Part shown: positions 53,167 through 61,184 of the stretch, piece by piece
Layout: each line of letters opens with the position of its first letter
Numbering within the stretch: position 1 is the first letter of the stretch
NCBI GenBank assembly: GCA_000307935.1
Contig: AMWX01000012.1
Coordinates: forward strand, 248,001 to 312,000
Length of the DNA: 64,000 bases
Origin: SAR86 cluster bacterium SAR86E
Lineage (GTDB): Bacteria; Pseudomonadota; Gammaproteobacteria; Magnimaribacterales; D2472
Reading direction: 5' to 3'
The notes under the pieces: model-generated
The model's input: the letters and a program-made list of their open reading frames with translations, nothing else
Databases searched by the model: none
Told to the model about the DNA's origin: nothing
Made by a program: the position numbers and the translations under genes

Positions 53167-53190
53167 ATATTTTATACGCGTATAAAATAT
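53167..53190. promoter_or_regulatory. Perfect 24-bp palindrome, probable TetR-type operator
   Basis: ATATTTTATACG (53167-53178) is followed directly by its exact reverse complement CGTATAAAATAT (53179-53190). It lies 29 bp from the ALDH start and 50 bp from the TetR start. Each half contains TATAAA in outward orientation (53181-53186 plus, 53176-53171 minus), so binding could block both divergent promoters. The size and symmetry fit a TetR-family dimer or dimer pair. Confidence 0.75.
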
Positions 53191-53239
53191 ATATCAATTC
53201 ATTTATACTTGTGCAAATATTTAAAAAAACCTCAAAAGG

Positions 53240-53875
53240 ATGTCAGTAAGAACATTAGTTAAGCAGGAGCGTCGAGATAGAATTTTGTCCTGCGCTCGAG
53301 AATTAATCTCTCATGAGGGCTTTGAAGGATTAAGCATCAGAGTGTTGGCTGCTAAGGCTAAGGTTTCAACACCGACTATTTATAATCTTGTAGGCAATAA
53401 AGAAGATATACTCCATTTTCTTGGAGAGACTATCGTTCAGCAGTTGACAGAAGCCTATCAGAGTTCCGCGGAAGAAGATCCAATTAACAAGGCTAAAGAA
53501 ATTGTCCAGACACTACATCAGATTTATGCGCAGGATGAGTATTATTCTAGAGAGCTTTTTATTGGAAAGAGTGCTCTTTCTCAAACAGGATATGGCGGCG
53601 CTAGTGAAAATATTCCTATGCTCAAGGTTGCTAAGGATATTTGTGAGAGTGCACTTAAGAAAAAGCTACTCAGAGGCGAAGTATCCTCTGCTGTTCTCGG
53701 ACAAGGCATTGGTAACAGTGTGTATCTTGCTCAACTGGGTTGGATACAGGGCTCATTAGGACTTGCTGAATTTGAGCGCCAGGCTATGACTGGAATTTAT
53801 CTGACATTGGCTGCAGATGCCATGCCAAAACTTCAAATAAGATTAGTGAAATATCTCAAACAAATGGGTGCCTAA
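53240..53875 (+). CDS. TetR/AcrR family transcriptional regulator
   Basis: This 211-aa protein has an N-terminal TetR helix-turn-helix (about residues 12-58: RDRILSCARELISHEGFEG, then RVLAAKAKVSTPTIYNLVGNKEDIL, in parts) and an all-helical ligand domain without recognisable specificity. AAAAGGA precedes the ATG. It is divergent from the aldehyde dehydrogenase gene, with the palindrome between them, so the simplest model is a repressor released by an aldehyde or related compound. A terminator hairpin follows its stop. Confidence 0.9.
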   Translation: MSVRTLVKQERRDRILSCARELISHEGFEGLSIRVLAAKAKVSTPTIYNLVGNKEDILHFLGETIVQQLTEAYQSSAEEDPINKAKEIVQTLHQIYAQDEYYSRELFIGKSALSQTGYGGASENIPMLKVAKDICESALKKKLLRGEVSSAVLGQGIGNSVYLAQLGWIQGSLGLAEFERQAMTGIYLTLAADAMPKLQIRLVKYLKQMGA

Positions 53876-53900
53876 ACAAGCAAAATAATTGGAAATAAAA

Positions 53901-53920
53901 AAACCCGCTATTGCGGGTTT
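53901..53920. terminator. Bidirectional rho-independent terminator
   Basis: AAACCCGC-TATT-GCGGGTTT forms an 8-bp perfect stem with a 4-nt loop. It is preceded by an A-rich run and followed by CTTATTTTTA, so it can stop transcription of the TetR gene (plus) and of hppA (minus), whose coding ends lie at 53875 and 53944. Confidence 0.9.
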
Positions 53921-53943
53921 CTTATTTTTAGTTGAAGTAATTT

Positions 53944-55932
53944 TTACAACATTCCATTCAATGTTAATAAAGGAGCTATAACTAAACTCACTATTGCCAT
54001 TACATTGATTAGGATGTTCATTGAAGGCCCAGAAGTATCTTTAAATGGATCGCCAACTGTGTCGCCCACTACAACTGCAGCATGCGTATCAGAACCTTTT
54101 CCACCAAGGTTACCCTTCTCAACATATTTCTTAGCGTTGTCCCAAGCACCACCAGCATTTGCCATAAATAATGCAAGTGCAACACAACCTAAAAGACCGC
54201 CTGCAAGCATTCCGCCTAAAGCCATAGCACCCAAGCCAAATCCTACTACCGCTGGCATCGCTACTGCAATAACCCCTGGTAACATCATTTTCTTTAAAGC
54301 AGCTTTAGTTGCTATCTCAACACATTTTTCTGAATCAGGATCTGCAGTACCTTCCATCAAACCGGTGATTTCTCTAAATTGTCTTCGAATTTCATTAATC
54401 ATCTCAAATGCAGCATCTCCAACAGCTGTCATGGTGATTGAAGAAATCAAGAAAGGAATACAAATTCCTATAAACATTCCTACCAATACAATTGGTTGGC
54501 CAAGAGATAAAGTAAATGCATCACCAAAATTAAGACTTACGACTGCAGAGAATGCAGAAATAATTGCAAGTGCTGCTAAAGCTGCGGCTCCAATTGCGAA
54601 ACCTTTACCAATAGCTGCTGTTGTATTGCCGAGCTCATCCAAAGAATCTGTAATCTCTCTTACGTCCTCTCCCATGCCAGCCATCTCAGCAATACCACCT
54701 GCGTTATCTGCAACTGGACCATATGCATCAATTGCCATGGTTATCCCAACTGTTGAAAGCATACCTACAGCAGCAATACCCACTCCATAGACTCCTGAAA
54801 GAGTTGTTGAAATTAAAATAATTGTTGCTAAAACTAAAATAGGAATTACAACAGATTGCATTCCAACTGAAAGGCCGGAAATCATAACGGTTGCAGACCC
54901 AGTTTCACCAGATTCAGCAATCTTTTTCACAGGATCTCCACCTGTATAGTATTCAGTTATTAATCCAATCAGAACTCCGCCGACTGCACCACAGACCACA
55001 GCCCACCAAACATTCATTGACACTCCTGCCATGCTGTTTGTTAAAAAATATGCCATTACAATAAATATTGCCGGTGCTAATAGAGTTCCTGAGCGTAAAG
55101 CACTTGCAGGCGCTTTAGCAGACTGTAATTTAACTATTATGATTCCAATGATAGAGGCTATTAAACCAATTGAAGTTAAAGCCAATGGAAACATCATCAT
55201 TTCCTTTGAGCCTAATGTGTAGGCTATCGCGATAGAGGCAATCATTGATCCACAATAAGATTCAAAAATATCTGATCCCATTCCTGCAACATCACCAACG
55301 TTATCACCAACATTGTCTGCGATAACTCCTGGGTTTCTTGGATCATCTTCAGGAATTCCTGCTTCAATCTTACCCACTAAATCTGCTCCAACATCAGCAC
55401 TCTTAGTAAAGATGCCTCCACCAACACGAGAGAATAACGCTACCACTGATGCGCCCATTCCAAATCCTTCAAGAGCATGAACATGAGATTCACTAAAGAA
55501 ATAGAAGAGGCCACCTAAACCAATTAAGCCAAGAGAGGCAACACATAGTCCCATGACCGAGCCACCGTAAAAAGAAACACTTAATGCTGCAGCTGCGCCG
55601 TCTTGTTGAGCTGCAGTTGCAGTTCTAACATTTGCTTTTGTCGCAGCGTACATTCCAATAAATCCTGCTAAGGATGAACAGGCAGCACCAACAACAACTG
55701 CAATCGCAGATTGAATTGTAAGAAAGGTTGCAACCAACACAACTAATACTGCTACAAAAATTAATAGATAGGTATATTCAGTTTTCATGAATTTCATTGC
55801 GCCCTTATGAATTTCATCACCAATCTTTTTAACTTGATCAGTTCCATCTGAATAACGCATGACCAAACTGAACACCACAAATGCGGCTATCAGACCAAGA
55901 ACACCCAATGCTGGGGCAATTAATATATTCAT
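53944..55932 (-). CDS. hppA: Membrane-bound ion-pumping pyrophosphatase, K+-dependent type
   Basis: This 662-aa, ~16-helix membrane protein hydrolyses PPi and pumps H+ or Na+. The PPi-binding acidic motifs are present: [22 protein letters not shown] (in parts, ~175-200), [16 protein letters not shown] just after it, and the C-terminal [15 protein letters not shown]+ dependence is read from [10 protein letters not shown] (435-444): position 439 is Ala, where K+-independent enzymes have Lys. Whether H+ or Na+ is pumped cannot be decided by eye. It would save energy by using PPi from biosynthesis, a common trait of oceanic bacteria. Confidence 0.96.
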   Translation of the reverse strand: MNILIAPALGVLGLIAAFVVFSLVMRYSDGTDQVKKIGDEIHKGAMKFMKTEYTYLLIFVAVLVVLVATFLTIQSAIAVVVGAACSSLAGFIGMYAATKANVRTATAAQQDGAAAALSVSFYGGSVMGLCVASLGLIGLGGLFYFFSESHVHALEGFGMGASVVALFSRVGGGIFTKSADVGADLVGKIEAGIPEDDPRNPGVIADNVGDNVGDVAGMGSDIFESYCGSMIASIAIAYTLGSKEMMMFPLALTSIGLIASIIGIIIVKLQSAKAPASALRSGTLLAPAIFIVMAYFLTNSMAGVSMNVWWAVVCGAVGGVLIGLITEYYTGGDPVKKIAESGETGSATVMISGLSVGMQSVVIPILVLATIILISTTLSGVYGVGIAAVGMLSTVGITMAIDAYGPVADNAGGIAEMAGMGEDVREITDSLDELGNTTAAIGKGFAIGAAALAALAIISAFSAVVSLNFGDAFTLSLGQPIVLVGMFIGICIPFLISSITMTAVGDAAFEMINEIRRQFREITGLMEGTADPDSEKCVEIATKAALKKMMLPGVIAVAMPAVVGFGLGAMALGGMLAGGLLGCVALALFMANAGGAWDNAKKYVEKGNLGGKGSDTHAAVVVGDTVGDPFKDTSGPSMNILINVMAIVSLVIAPLLTLNGML

Positions 55933-55992
55933 CCTTTCTCTCCTATTAACAAGCGTTAGATTTTATCAAATAAAATTGAATTTAATTAGTAA

Positions 55993-57255
55993 TTAAGCCT
56001 TTGAATTGAAAATATTTTCATCCAATTGATTCTCTGTTTTCGCAACTATACATGCAATTGCAGCATCACCGGTAACATTAACTGATGTTCTGATCATATC
56101 CAGCACTCTATCGACTGCAAGAATGATACCAATTGCCTCAAGTGGCAAATTGAATTGTTGCAAAATTATTATCAAAGTAATGGTTCCTGCGGATGGAACA
56201 GCTGCAGTTCCAATGGAAGTTGCGACCGCCAATAGCACAACTTGAATATATTGAAACAACGTTAGGTCAATACCAGACATTTGAGCAATAAATACTGTTG
56301 CTAAACCCTGCATAATTGCAGTTCCATCCATATTGATAGTAGCCCCAACAGGCACCACAAAAGAGGCAACATTTTGATTTACACCTAAGTCTTGATTTAC
56401 TGTTCTAAGAGTTACAGGAATTGTTGCTGCGCTTGATGAGGTAGAAAATGCAAATAATGCAACGTCTTTCATCTTTCTATAAAAAGTTAATGGATTTAAT
56501 CCTCCGATAAACTTCAAAAACATTGAGTATGTAAAAGCTGCATGAAATAAAAGGAGAGCAATTAAGAGAACAACATATGCCAAAACATCTTGGAAAATAT
56601 CAAGACCATCAGCAATAACAAACTTTCCAATTAAACAAAAAACTCCCAATGGAGCAAAGCTCATGATCATGACTATCAGCTGAAGAAATACTGTATTTAA
56701 TTTTGCAAATGAGTCGCTTAAATTTCCTGTTAAATGATTTGTTTTATTGAGGGCTAAACCAAAAATAATGCTAAAGAATACAATAGCCAGCATCTGATTT
56801 TCAGCCATCGCCTGAATAATGTTTGAAGGAAAGATTCCAACAATGGTTGAGTAAATTCCTTGCCCTTGAGGCAATGAACTTGGCGCAGCCATGGCTATAT
56901 CAGATGAATAATTAGAGCCTGGCTGAAAGAAAGAACCAGCTAAAAGTGCTAAAGAAACAGCAATGCCTGTAGTTAACAAATAAAAACCTACTGTTTTAAA
57001 TGTAAGTTTCCCTAAAGACTGTGAGCTTCCAAGAGAGGAAATGCCTGTCACCAAAGAAAAGAAAACCAAAGGCACAACTAATAACTTTAGTAGATTCATG
57101 AAAATATCTCCGCCCATCTTAAAGATATATTTTTCTACAAAAGCATCTACTGAACTTGGAAAGAAGTTTGTGTAAAACAGGAAAGCGCCAACAACAAAAC
57201 CAAGAATCAGACCAACAAGTATGTTTCTGGTTAAGTTTTTCGGCGTATCAATCAT
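55993..57255 (-). CDS. Dicarboxylate/amino acid:cation symporter (DAACS family)
   Basis: This 420-aa transporter has about eight membrane helices and two re-entrant loops. The first carries the serine-rich FAFSTSSSAATIPV motif (~270-283) and the adjacent helix the PVGATINMDGTAIMQG motif (~302-317), both diagnostic of GltP/DctA-type proteins. DRVLDMIRTSVNVTGD near the C-terminus holds substrate-binding Asp/Arg residues, consistent with glutamate or aspartate uptake with Na+ or H+. Its start overlaps the rubredoxin stop by one base, so the two are probably co-transcribed. Confidence 0.92.
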   Translation of the reverse strand: MIDTPKNLTRNILVGLILGFVVGAFLFYTNFFPSSVDAFVEKYIFKMGGDIFMNLLKLLVVPLVFFSLVTGISSLGSSQSLGKLTFKTVGFYLLTTGIAVSLALLAGSFFQPGSNYSSDIAMAAPSSLPQGQGIYSTIVGIFPSNIIQAMAENQMLAIVFFSIIFGLALNKTNHLTGNLSDSFAKLNTVFLQLIVMIMSFAPLGVFCLIGKFVIADGLDIFQDVLAYVVLLIALLLFHAAFTYSMFLKFIGGLNPLTFYRKMKDVALFAFSTSSSAATIPVTLRTVNQDLGVNQNVASFVVPVGATINMDGTAIMQGLATVFIAQMSGIDLTLFQYIQVVLLAVATSIGTAAVPSAGTITLIIILQQFNLPLEAIGIILAVDRVLDMIRTSVNVTGDAAIACIVAKTENQLDENIFNSKA

Positions 57256-57425
57256 TAAATTTCTGTCATTTCAAAATCTTCTTTACCCACACCACAGTCA
57301 GGGCATAACCAATCGTCCGGAACATCATCCCAAGCAGTTCCTGGAGCAATGCCATCATCAGGCCAACCCAGTTCTTCGTCATATATTAGTCCGCATACAA
57401 TGCATTCCCATTTTTTATATTCCAT
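57255..57425 (-). CDS. Rubredoxin
   Basis: This 56-aa iron protein has the two CxxC pairs of rubredoxin: C8-x2-C11 in [10 protein letters not shown] and C41-x2-C44 in [33 protein letters not shown] between them is the standard middle. It carries single electrons in the cytoplasm, for example to alkane hydroxylases or oxidative-stress enzymes. It starts at ATG 57425 and ends as TAATG with the symporter start. It is divergent from ubiC, a neighbourhood also found in Pseudomonas relatives. Confidence 0.96.
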   Translation of the reverse strand: MEYKKWECIVCGLIYDEELGWPDDGIAPGTAWDDVPDDWLCPDCGVGKEDFEMTEI

Positions 57426-57483
57426 TTTATCTCTCTTAGTTTTTCTGACTTAAAAAGTCTCATTCAATAAAAATTAAGCAGGC

Positions 57484-57489
57484 TATAAT
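57484..57489 (+). promoter_or_regulatory. Consensus -10 box upstream of ubiC
   Basis: TATAAT at 57484-57489 would start transcription near 57496, 17 nt before ATG 57513. The -35 region 17 bp upstream (CATTCA, 57461-57466) is weak. No other strong element is seen in the 87-bp gap shared with the divergent rubredoxin gene. Confidence 0.4.
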
Positions 57490-57512
57490 ATCAGATTTTA
57501 GAGATCTAATTC

Positions 57513-58004
57513 ATGCAAGCAAAAAGAATTAATAATTGGCTAAATGCCACAGAGTTAAAAAGCTCTTTAAAAGATCAAAATATTTTAGATTGGTTAAATG
57601 AAGATGGTTCAATTACTGCAAGAATTTCATCTAATGCTAAATTCAAACTTGAAGTCTTAAGTGATGATCTCGGCGTTGCTGAGGATGAGGAGTATAGTGC
57701 TCTGAACATAGCCTCAGAAGACGTTCGTATTAGAGAGGTAATTTTATATGGAGATCTAGTGCCCCTTGTTTATGCGAGAAGCATCATTCCAAATCTAACC
57801 GCATCAAAGGGTTATCCAGGGTTAGGATCAATTGGATCAAAACCGCTTGGTGATTTGCTCTTTCAAAGCGACCTATTTACTAAAACACATCGAGAGTTTG
57901 CTCAATTTAAAGCTGCTTCTGAAGACTTAATTTGGGGAAGAAGGACTCGATACCTTGTCAAAGGATATCCATTAAGTGTTATGGAGGTATTTTTGTTGCC
58001 ATGA
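57513..58004 (+). CDS. ubiC: Chorismate lyase (4-hydroxybenzoate-forming)
   Basis: This 163-aa enzyme splits chorismate into 4-hydroxybenzoate and pyruvate, the first step of ubiquinone synthesis. It has the UbiC pattern of DWLNEDGSITARI near the N-terminus, VREVILYGD-like IREVILYGDLVPLVYARSIIP (in parts, ~72-92) with the conserved Arg residues, and LGSIGSKPLGDLLF (~108). The length is typical. Its stop overlaps the ubiA ATG by ATGA. Confidence 0.93.
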   Translation: MQAKRINNWLNATELKSSLKDQNILDWLNEDGSITARISSNAKFKLEVLSDDLGVAEDEEYSALNIASEDVRIREVILYGDLVPLVYARSIIPNLTASKGYPGLGSIGSKPLGDLLFQSDLFTKTHREFAQFKAASEDLIWGRRTRYLVKGYPLSVMEVFLLP

Positions 58005-58843
58005 ATAAGACACTTGCCATTTTCGAATTGATGCGATTAGACAAGCCAATAGGTATATACCTTTTGCTTTGGCCAGCATTATTAGCGCTAGTGATTAGCA
58101 CAAATGGAGATTTTGAATACTCTCACTTATTAATTATTGTTATTGGAAGCATCTTAGTGCGATCAGCAGGCTGTGTAATCAATGACATTTTGGATAAAGA
58201 CCTTGATGGAGATGTAGAGAGAACAAAAACTAGACCAATACCCAGCAAGAAGCTCTCAATATTTGAAAGTTGGGCTGTTTTTGGGGCGCTTGGCTTATTT
58301 AGCCTGATGTTACTTAGCTTAACAAATACAAATACAATTTTTATAAGTCTCTGCTTTGGATTAATGATAGTTTTATACCCTCTGACAAAGAGATTTTTTA
58401 TTGGTCCTCAAATTTTTCTTGGCCTTACTTTTAACCCAACAATTATTGTTTACGCAATGACAAATGAATTAAATAATCCAACGATGTTTTTTTTATATTT
58501 CGCGGTCGCAGCAAAAACTATCGCCTTTGACTCTTTCTATGGATTATGTGACATAGAGGATGATAAAAAATTAGGCATCAACTCAACTCCCTTATGGTGG
58601 GGATCAAAAACTTTATTAATAATTGCAATCCTACAATTTGCTGTAATTGGCCTTTTTATCATGGTGGGATTTAAAGCAGAACTTTCATCTGCTTGGTACA
58701 TAGGAATAATTTTATTAAGTGGTTTTTATTTTTATCAGCATCGGCTTGCTTCGCAAAAAGATTTTTTACTTGCTTTTAAAAATAATCATTGGGCATCTTT
58801 ATATTTACTCTTCCTCTCAGTATTTTGTTTTCTGATAATCTAA
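58001..58843 (+). CDS. ubiA: 4-hydroxybenzoate polyprenyltransferase
   Basis: UbiA of 280 aa from ATG 58001. A longer in-frame start at 57932 lies within ubiC and is rejected. It is a multi-helix membrane protein with LMRLDKPIGIYLLLWPALLAL at the N-terminus (in parts). The first Asp-rich motif is NDILDKDLDGDVERTKTRPIP (in parts, ~60-80) and the second is YGLCDIEDDKKLGI near residue 180. It attaches the isoprenoid tail to 4-hydroxybenzoate supplied by UbiC. It is coupled to ubiC by a 4-bp overlap. Confidence 0.96.
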   Translation: MNKTLAIFELMRLDKPIGIYLLLWPALLALVISTNGDFEYSHLLIIVIGSILVRSAGCVINDILDKDLDGDVERTKTRPIPSKKLSIFESWAVFGALGLFSLMLLSLTNTNTIFISLCFGLMIVLYPLTKRFFIGPQIFLGLTFNPTIIVYAMTNELNNPTMFFLYFAVAAKTIAFDSFYGLCDIEDDKKLGINSTPLWWGSKTLLIIAILQFAVIGLFIMVGFKAELSSAWYIGIILLSGFYFYQHRLASQKDFLLAFKNNHWASLYLLFLSVFCFLII

Positions 58844-58847
58844 TTGA

Positions 58848-59972
58848 ATGTTATCTGAAATCAAAAACATTGATTTACAGCAAAGGCTTTATTCAATTAA
58901 AGCGAATAATCCTTTTGAAGACTTTTCATATTTGCGAGCAATGGAACAAAGTAATTCTGCATCAGAAAAATCTGGCTGGATTCCAGATCATCTTGGCGAA
59001 ATTAAAAATAAAGAATTAATTAGTTTTCTTCCTTTATATAAAAAATTTAATAGCTATGGGGAATTCATTTTTGATCATCAATGGGCAAATGCATTAAATA
59101 GGACTGGCAGAAATTATTATCCAAAATTACTAACGGCCATTCCTTTCACTCCCTGTGAAGGAGACAGAATTATAGGCAAAGATGAAAAATCAAAATTTAA
59201 TCTTATTGACGCAGCTATTAAAAAAATGGAAACAGAGGAAATAGAATCCTGGCATATTCTTTTTCCTAATGAATCAGGTAAGAGTGTTCTAAAAGAGAGA
59301 AATTTTATTGAAAGATATAACTATAGGTTTACTTGGAAAAATGAAAATTTTTCTGATTTTGATAGTTTTCTATCTATATTTACTTCTCGACAAAGAGCAA
59401 CTATTCGAAAAGAACGAAAAAGTATTTCAAAGTTAGGCATTGAATTTAAATGCAAGAAACACAATGAAATTAATGCAGAAGATTGGGATTTATTTTATGT
59501 ATTTTATCAGAAAACCTATTATGAAAGAGCTCAAAACCCTTACCTAAATAAAGAATTTTTTAAGTTAATTAATACCGTAAATCAGTTAGTTAAACCAGTT
59601 TTATTCTTTGCTGAAATTGCAGGAGAGCCGATTGGCGCATCATTATGTTTCGAGGGTGAAGATACCTTATATGGAAGACATTGGGGGGCAACATCAAAAG
59701 TAAAAAACCTACACTTCGAATGCTGTTACTATCAGGGTATAGAATATTGCATTAAGAATAATCTCAAATTTTTTGATCCAGGAGTTCAGGGAGAGCATAA
59801 AATCAGGAGAGGCTTTCAACCACACTTAAGCTCATCATTTCATTATTTTTTAAAAGAGGATTTTGGGCAAGCGGTAAGTGATTTTTGCAAATCAGAAAGG
59901 GTTCAAATTAAAAATTATATTGAGGCATGCAAATCCTATACGCCGTTTAACAATGATTATAGAATCAAATAA
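58848..59972 (+). CDS. COG3146/DUF482 GNAT-type acyltransferase (FemAB-like)
   Basis: This 374-aa protein matches the COG3146 family, sometimes described as predicted N-acyltransferases or peptidogalycan biosynthesis proteins: NPFEDFSYLRAMEQSNSA at the N-terminus, FIFDHQWANA, LTAIPFTPCEGDRI (~107-120), RATIRKERKSI (~187) and the C-terminal FFDPGVQGEHKIRRGFQP (~310), all family blocks. Two GNAT-like halves are expected. The true acceptor is unknown. It starts 4 bp after ubiA and ends just before the DUF1249 gene. Confidence 0.88.
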   Translation: MLSEIKNIDLQQRLYSIKANNPFEDFSYLRAMEQSNSASEKSGWIPDHLGEIKNKELISFLPLYKKFNSYGEFIFDHQWANALNRTGRNYYPKLLTAIPFTPCEGDRIIGKDEKSKFNLIDAAIKKMETEEIESWHILFPNESGKSVLKERNFIERYNYRFTWKNENFSDFDSFLSIFTSRQRATIRKERKSISKLGIEFKCKKHNEINAEDWDLFYVFYQKTYYERAQNPYLNKEFFKLINTVNQLVKPVLFFAEIAGEPIGASLCFEGEDTLYGRHWGATSKVKNLHFECCYYQGIEYCIKNNLKFFDPGVQGEHKIRRGFQPHLSSSFHYFLKEDFGQAVSDFCKSERVQIKNYIEACKSYTPFNNDYRIK

Positions 59973-60404
59973 ATGTATAAAAGTTTAAAAACAAAAAATC
60001 ATTTAACGACTTGCAGTGCAAATTTTTCTAGGCTGAGAAAAATTTTATGTGATTTTGAAAGTGATACTTATACATTTGAAATTTTAAACAATGAACAAAA
60101 AAATTGGGCTGAATTTTTGGTAATCTCCAGAACTCCACATACTCTGATGATCGAAGCAAAATTTAAAAATAAAGATGCGGCCTTGGTAAATTTTTTGCTC
60201 AGAATAAATATTTATATTGATGCAAAGTTAGCAGAGGTAATTTCTTACCAACAAGAAAAACCTGTTCCATTTTTTATCCCCTCTCCATTCTCACAATCAC
60301 AAGATGAAAAATATCAACAAAATAGAATCCTAACCGAATGGCTTGAAAATATTTTTTTAAATGGAGCAGTTGAAGCAAAAGAAATAAATTTTTTAAATGA
60401 TTAA
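59973..60404 (+). CDS. DUF1249 (YqiB-like) protein
   Basis: This 143-aa protein has the DUF1249 layout: an N-terminal NFSRLRKIL block, a beta-rich middle with TPHTLMIEAKF, then RINIYIDAKLAEVISYQ and PVPFFIPSPFSQSQDEKYQQNRILTEWLENIF (in parts), where the D-E-K-x2-x-N-R-x-L-x-E-W-L end is the signature. The function is unknown. In enterics yqiB neighbours yqiA, as here, and cpdA; a cpdA is not seen. It begins immediately after the stop of the acyltransferase gene. Confidence 0.88.
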   Translation: MYKSLKTKNHLTTCSANFSRLRKILCDFESDTYTFEILNNEQKNWAEFLVISRTPHTLMIEAKFKNKDAALVNFLLRINIYIDAKLAEVISYQQEKPVPFFIPSPFSQSQDEKYQQNRILTEWLENIFLNGAVEAKEINFLND

Positions 60405-60486
60405 ACTTTAAATAGAATTCTAACTAAGTAATTTAAAAACATATTTTTTAATTTAAAATTTTAAGCAAAAGAAATAAATAACCTGT

Positions 60487-61059
60487 ATGACTAAAATTTT
60501 ATATCTTCATGGATTTGCATCCTCTGCTGATTCAACAAAGGCAAAAGTAATTAAGTCTTTTGTTAAAAAAAATACTAGCTCAACTAAAATCTTAATTCCT
60601 AATTTGGATAATAATATTAAACGTGCTTATCAGCAGATTGAAGAAATAATAAAAACAGAATCTCCCTCCTCAATTATTGGGAGTTCCTTGGGTGGTTTTT
60701 TTGGAATATATTTCGCAGAAAAATATGATCTTTTATGTGTGAATATAAATCCTGCAATTCCCCCAATTGATATGTCTGAATATCTTGGTGAAAATCAAAA
60801 CTACTCAACTGGAGAAAAGTTTGTTATTGATCAAGATCAGCTTGACTGGTTAGGCTTAATGAATAAAAAAATTAAGAACTTAAAAAAACACAAAAATTTC
60901 ATGACTATGGTTCAGTCAGGCGATGAAGTTCTTGATTATAAGCTCGCTATTGAGTACTTTTCCGGTAGTCAGATTGACATTACATTTGGAGGAGATCATT
61001 CATTTGAATATTTCGAGTCTCATATTCAAAAAATAAGAAATTTTCTAAATATGCACTAG
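60487..61059 (+). CDS. YqiA/YcfP family alpha/beta-hydrolase esterase
   Basis: This 190-aa hydrolase begins ILYLHGFASSADSTKAK, the YqiA signature. The nucleophile is Ser in IIGSSLGGFFGIYFAEKY (~62-79) and the catalytic His is in FGGDHSFEYFE near residue 172. An Asp acid is probably in QSGDEVLDYK (~138). E. coli YqiA has esterase activity toward acyl-CoA-like and nitrophenyl esters. The last 8 bp of the gene and the bases after it form one of the NtrC-type palindromes that control glutamine synthetase. Confidence 0.9.
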   Translation: MTKILYLHGFASSADSTKAKVIKSFVKKNTSSTKILIPNLDNNIKRAYQQIEEIIKTESPSSIIGSSLGGFFGIYFAEKYDLLCVNINPAIPPIDMSEYLGENQNYSTGEKFVIDQDQLDWLGLMNKKIKNLKKHKNFMTMVQSGDEVLDYKLAIEYFSGSQIDITFGGDHSFEYFESHIQKIRNFLNMH

Positions 61060-61073
61060 AAAAGTGCATATTT
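61047..61073. promoter_or_regulatory. Upstream NtrC-type palindrome (enhancer site 1), possible terminator
   Basis: TGCAC-TAGAAAA-GTGCA (61052-61068) fits the NtrC consensus TGCAC-N7-GTGCA. The symmetry extends to 10-bp arms over 61047-61073. It spans the stop codon of the YqiA-like gene, and its RNA form, followed by TTTTTATT, could also end that transcript. Its centre is about 94 bp upstream of the predicted GSII transcription start. Confidence 0.75.
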
Positions 61074-61102
61074 TTATTACTTGCCCTATAATTAATCACA
61101 AA

Positions 61103-61121
61103 TTGCACATATTATGTGCAA
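61103..61121. promoter_or_regulatory. Promoter-proximal NtrC-type palindrome (site 2)
   Basis: TTGCACATATTATGTGCAA is a perfect 19-bp palindrome with the NtrC half-sites TGCAC and GTGCA 7 bp apart. Its centre (61112) is 52 bp, about five helical turns, from site 1 and only ~42 bp upstream of the predicted start. This position resembles the proximal low-affinity sites of E. coli glnAp2. Confidence 0.8.
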
Positions 61122-61127
61122 ATATAT

Positions 61128-61143
61128 TGGCATAGATGTTGCA
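61128..61143 (+). promoter_or_regulatory. Sigma-54 promoter of the glutamine synthetase gene
   Basis: TGGCATAGATGTTGCA carries the invariant GG (61129-61130, -24) and GC (61141-61142, -12) with the obligatory 10-bp gap, matching TGGCACG-N4-TTGCW in all but two bases. The start should be near 61154, leaving a ~31-nt leader that contains AGGAG before ATG 61185. Confidence 0.85.
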
Positions 61144-61184
61144 TATTTAATAATAAGTATTTTCAAATTTTTAGGAGAAATAGA

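Noticed and set aside
54005-54790. Long plus-strand open frame of 261 codons inside the pyrophosphatase gene
   Set aside because: It is antisense to the well-conserved hppA coding sequence, has a Pro/Ala/Ile-rich composition expected from the opposite strand of membrane-helix codons, and shows no domain.
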